Assembly (NCBI GenBank): GCA_964200185.2
Contig: CAXNAD020000353.1
Location: forward strand, 1 to 21,273
Length of the DNA stretch: 21,273 nucleotides
DNA from: Choristocarpus tenellus KU-1152
Taxonomy: Eukaryota > Phaeophyceae
Direction: 5' to 3'
Shown: positions 19,210-21,273 of the stretch, piece after piece
How positions within the stretch are numbered: the first letter of the stretch is position 1
Layout of the letters: every line of letters begins with the position of its first letter
Notes under the pieces: model-generated
The model's input: the letters and a program-made list of their open reading frames with translations, nothing else
What the model was told of the DNA's origin: nothing
Database searches by the model: none
Made by a program: the position numbers and the translations under genes

Positions 19210-19244
19210 TTCCATGGGCCAAGTAAAATCACAGGCATCAAATA
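19210..19244 (-). CDS. Gene B, 35-nt exon candidate
   Basis: A consensus donor (GAA|GTAAGT, 19209) closes a frame reading FDACDFTWPME, entered after TGTGCACAG (19246-19245) in phase 1. It leaves in phase 0, which joins YFVYLNSE of the large exon. An alternative acceptor (GTATCTAG) would lengthen it by about five residues. Confidence 0.42.
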
Positions 19245-19342
19245 CTGTGCACAGTAGCACTAGATACTCGGTAGACAAAGAACAGTGTGAGAATGCTTTG
19301 TATGGAGTCCTAATGAGTACTATTTAGTATCGTGCAACAAAC

Positions 19343-19359
19343 CTCTACACGGTGTAGAG
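19343..19359. repeat. 8-bp inverted repeat with one-base spacer
   Basis: CTCTACAC, G, GTGTAGAG; a perfect short palindrome in the inferred intron between exon candidates at 19549 and 19244. Confidence 0.8.
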
Positions 19360-19548
19360 CATACTACTCACTTGTTAAGCTACCCAGTGTATGCAACATA
19401 TACTAGTACAGCTATGGAGAAACTCAATCAATGGGGCATGTGGTCGAGAGGCTGACGCGAAGGGAGCATCATCTCACTAACCACCAGGTCAAAACCTAAT
19501 AACGATGATCAGCAAAAATACTCAAAAAGAGAAAATGATCACACTTAC

Positions 19549-19903
19549 CGGTTTGTCATCTTTGATACGATCTCCACATCAGCCACCTCATTCACCCCAG
19601 CAGGATCACTTAGGAGTTCAACACAGCCTGTTGCCTCCACATACTCCGCAGGGAATAACTGTCTTTTCACCACATCTCTCCCAATCCTTCCACCATCTCT
19701 GAGCATTGCAGGAGCCGCATCGCCCTTCAATACTGCGGGCACACAAGCTTCAGCAGGTCTCTCCTTATTGTTCCCCTCTCTCTCACCAGTTACAATCCCA
19801 CCTCGAAGGTAGGTATCTGATGGAGCATCAGATACCTTATCTACTATTGTGTTCCGATGCCGCTGTGTCTGCTTTGGCTCGGGACAGCGTTGATACTCTC
19901 TAC
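19549..19903 (-). CDS. Gene B, upstream exon of about 118 codons
   Basis: A consensus donor (CG|GTAAGT, 19548) ends a frame running from an acceptor at CCCCCTCAG (19905-19904) through REYQRCPEPKQTQRHRN, VLKGDAAPAMLRDGGRIGRD, VVKRQLFPAEYVEATGCVEL and LSDPAGVNEVADVEIVSKMT. The composition is ordinary for a protein. It leaves in phase 2 while the next identified exon needs phase 1, so a small exon is missing between them or one boundary is wrong. The start codon of gene B was not found; the CAG|GTAGAG here could also be read as a donor. Confidence 0.5.
19811..19837. repeat. Perfect hairpin, 12-bp stem, 3-nt loop
   Basis: AGGTATCTGATG, GAG, CATCAGATACCT. It lies inside the predicted exon at 19903-19549 and would fold in both DNA and RNA. 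Confidence 0.9.
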
Positions 19904-20387
19904 CTGAGGGGGCTTGTCGGTCCCAGGAATTGAAACTGGACGCTCACAATCACACCCACGCGCAAATACAGCGAATACCATGGGACAAGACAGAACAAAG
20001 GAGTAATAAAATAAACAGTGCATCCAAAGCGTGATAGAGAATATGCATGGGTACAAACAAGTGCAGCAATTAACGTTTTCCACGCATGTTCTTAAACAGC
20101 CGCTAGTCAATAAAAAGGAGTAATACTAAAAGTAATGCAATAAGGTTGCATCCGATGCACAGCGAATCTTCGATACTGTGGGGCTACCAACGAGAAAACA
20201 TAGTGTAGTTGAGTTGGATTGGGGGAGTCCAAGCAAAATTACAAATGTGGGTGAAGAGGGCTAGGCTCCAAAGCATAGGGGATATGGAGCTGGGGGGTGG
20301 AGAGTTGGGGCAGAGGCAGTTAGTTATGTACATTATAGAGGACCCTTATCCATTCTCAGAGCCTAAGTAAACGAGAGGTGCTCACAG
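19904..20387. other. Region between genes B and C
   Basis: No exon is supported on either strand. Genes B (minus) and C (plus) appear to diverge from here, so promoters could lie in this interval if both starts are near, but upstream exons may be missing and no core promoter motif was identified. Confidence 0.3.
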
Positions 20388-20523
20388 TTACATAATACGG
20401 ATGCCAGCAAATTTGATCAAGACCAAGAGGGATATGCAAAGTCTACACACCCACTATGTATGATAAAAGTCTCCATTGAAGACTGCAATCCCATTTCCCC
20501 AAAATCTATTTTCCACCCTGGTG
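20388..20523 (+). CDS. Gene C, exon of about 45 codons, unknown
   Basis: After an acceptor at GCTCACAG (20387) the frame reads LHNTDASKFDQDQEGYAKS and then IKVSIEDCNPISPKSIFHPG, ending one base before GTAAGC (20524). Coding texture is good and the donor is strong. Reading past the donor in the same frame gives GKQALDLP and then TGA (20548-20550), followed again by protein-like sequence. Not recognised. Confidence 0.5.
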
Positions 20524-20562
20524 GTAAGCAAGCGCTTGATTTGCCTTGAAGCCTCATTGTAG

Positions 20563-20829
20563 AAGAGACTGAGAAACCAGATCCTGTACGCTACGAAAAC
20601 CAATGGCCCCATTGCTCACCCCATTGGTGCTGGCAAGTACTTTGCTGTAGTTTGCTGCAGTTCAGTCAGTGTTTTTGTTCTTGAGGTACTGGAAACATCC
20701 AAAACACCTTCCCCTGACCAGAGCTCCCTGGAGGCAGGGCATGGGGAGTGCAACAAATTGGACTTTTGTGGTCTAGATTTGGTTCAGAAGAAACAGTGTC
20801 ACAAGGTGAAGTGCAAGCATTTGGTTTAG
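20563..20829 (+). CDS. Gene C, downstream segment with competing frames
   Basis: A splice acceptor (CCTCATTGTAG, AG at 20561-20562) begins two credible frames. In phase 1, which follows from the exon at 20388-20523, it reads EETEKPDPVRYENQWPHC. In phase 0 it stays open for 88 codons to a stop at 20827-20829, including NGPIAHPIGAGKYFAVVCC and CNKLDFCGLDLVQKKQCHK. The first agrees with the splice phase; the second is longer. The strand is fairly clear, the frame is not. Confidence 0.35.
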   Translation, partial: KRLRNQILYATKTNGPIAHPIGAGKYFAVVCCSSVSVFVLEVLETSKTPSPDQSSLEAGHGECNKLDFCGLDLVQKKQCHKVKCKHLV

Positions 20830-20908
20830 AATGAAAATACAGTAGCAGAAGTTAGGGTCATTGTTGATTGGAACTAGTGCAGGGTGATCGTTACTGCTGG
20901 GAGGTTGA

Positions 20909-21273
20909 GCATTGGCTGAGCAGAAAGTTGAAGTTCGCAAGGAGGCAAAGCATGGATTTGACGTTCCAAATAAGACAAAGAATGTGGCAAGAGGGTCAGG
21001 TCAGAGTGTTATGGTTAACGTTTTTTTGGCTATTAGTCAACTCTTCAAAAAATGGAAATGCAACCATACAGTTCTGGGGGAAGTCATGGGAAATGCCAGG
21101 GCAAAGAGACCCACACTTTCTGCGACCTTCATGCTTTTCAAGTCTTCACACCAACAAACAACTGACCAATCAACTGCAAATTTGGCGATCAATTCAGGGG
21201 TGTTTGGAATGAAAAAAAAAAAAAAACAGGCTGGGAATCAAGGGCTATGCCTTCCCCTCCACACCCCCCCCCC
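20909..21273 (+). CDS. Gene C, partial ORF running off the right edge
   Basis: A frame without stop extends from 20909 to the end. It is best entered after GGCTGAGCAG (20923), giving KVEVRKEAKHGFDVPNKTK, then VMVNVFLAISQLFKKWK and NARAKRPTLSATFMLFKSS. An A15 run at 21212-21226 (KKKKK) and the terminal C run make the last 60 bases unreliable. The Trp-rich frame beginning at 20868 overlaps it and looks like a shadow. Whether it belongs to the same gene as 20388-20829 is inferred from strand and spacing. No family recognised. Confidence 0.4.
21263..21273. repeat. C homopolymer at right edge
   Basis: The window ends in a run of C, mirroring the G run at the left edge. Confidence 0.8.

Larger units (their letters stand above)
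10647..19903 (-). other. Inferred multi-exon gene B (span)
   Basis: A run of minus-strand exon candidates occupies this span: 19903-19549, 19244-19210, 18923-17803, 17569-17508, 17311-17242, 16941-16919, 16879-16826, 16761-16446, 16378-16343, 16175-16126, then 13391-13225, 12841-12816, 12555-12499, 11959-11783 or -11739, and 10997-10647. Phases agree at every listed junction except 19549/19244, 17242 onward where a tiny exon is needed, and the gap 16126/13391. The predicted protein is large, acidic and Ser/Gly/Glu-rich, probably partly disordered. It might really be two genes. No family recognised, so function is unknown. Confidence 0.45.

Noticed and set aside
20868-21212. Plus-strand 114-codon ORF starting at TTG
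   Set aside because: Trp-rich, improbable composition; the frame from 20909 over the same bases reads far more like protein.

Overview
The window looks like a fragment of a repeat-rich eukaryotic nuclear genome. No ORF has the length or packing of a prokaryotic gene. The plausible coding segments are short blocks bounded by GT/AG splice signals (for example GTAAGT at 19549, GTAAGC at 20524, GTGAGT at 818), and an AACCCT/TTAGGG telomere-type tract lies at 12965-12998. By eye the base composition is moderately AT-rich. Both ends are long G or C homopolymers, which fits contig edges. I could not assign a lineage: TTAGGG-type telomeres occur in many eukaryotic groups, and no protein here was recognisable enough.

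Three candidate genes are seen, all known only from splice logic and codon texture. Gene A (minus strand, about 1990-819) has three exons whose phases agree and begins with a TPR-like helix. Gene B (minus strand, about 19903-10647) is a chain of exons around one large acidic Ser/Gly/Glu-rich exon (18923-17803). Many of its junctions keep reading frame, some through very small exons, but it has gaps at 19549-19244 and 16126-13391. Gene C (plus strand, 20388 to the right edge) is partial, with competing frames. None can be given a function.

The rest is mostly repeats. From left to right these are a 57-60 bp minisatellite (about 2610-2840), a MITE-like element with near-perfect 30-bp terminal inverted repeats and a 5-bp target duplication (4101-4334), a degenerate tandem array with a period of about 194 bp (about 5395-8280) interrupted once by about 285 bp, an inverted-repeat element at 8857-9026 with a related terminus at 9412-9469, and two copies of a 240-250 bp element with a central palindrome (9707-9942 and 14451-14702). 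The termini of these elements share a TCAAAGTA...AGAGGGTAC-like pattern, so one undescribed non-autonomous transposon superfamily may account for most of them. The interstitial telomeric tract and the second palindromic element lie inside inferred introns of gene B.

No tRNA, rRNA, CRISPR array, operon or virus-like gene was seen. The best candidates for something undescribed are the 194-bp array and the related MITE set. All exon models are hand-built and need transcript evidence.
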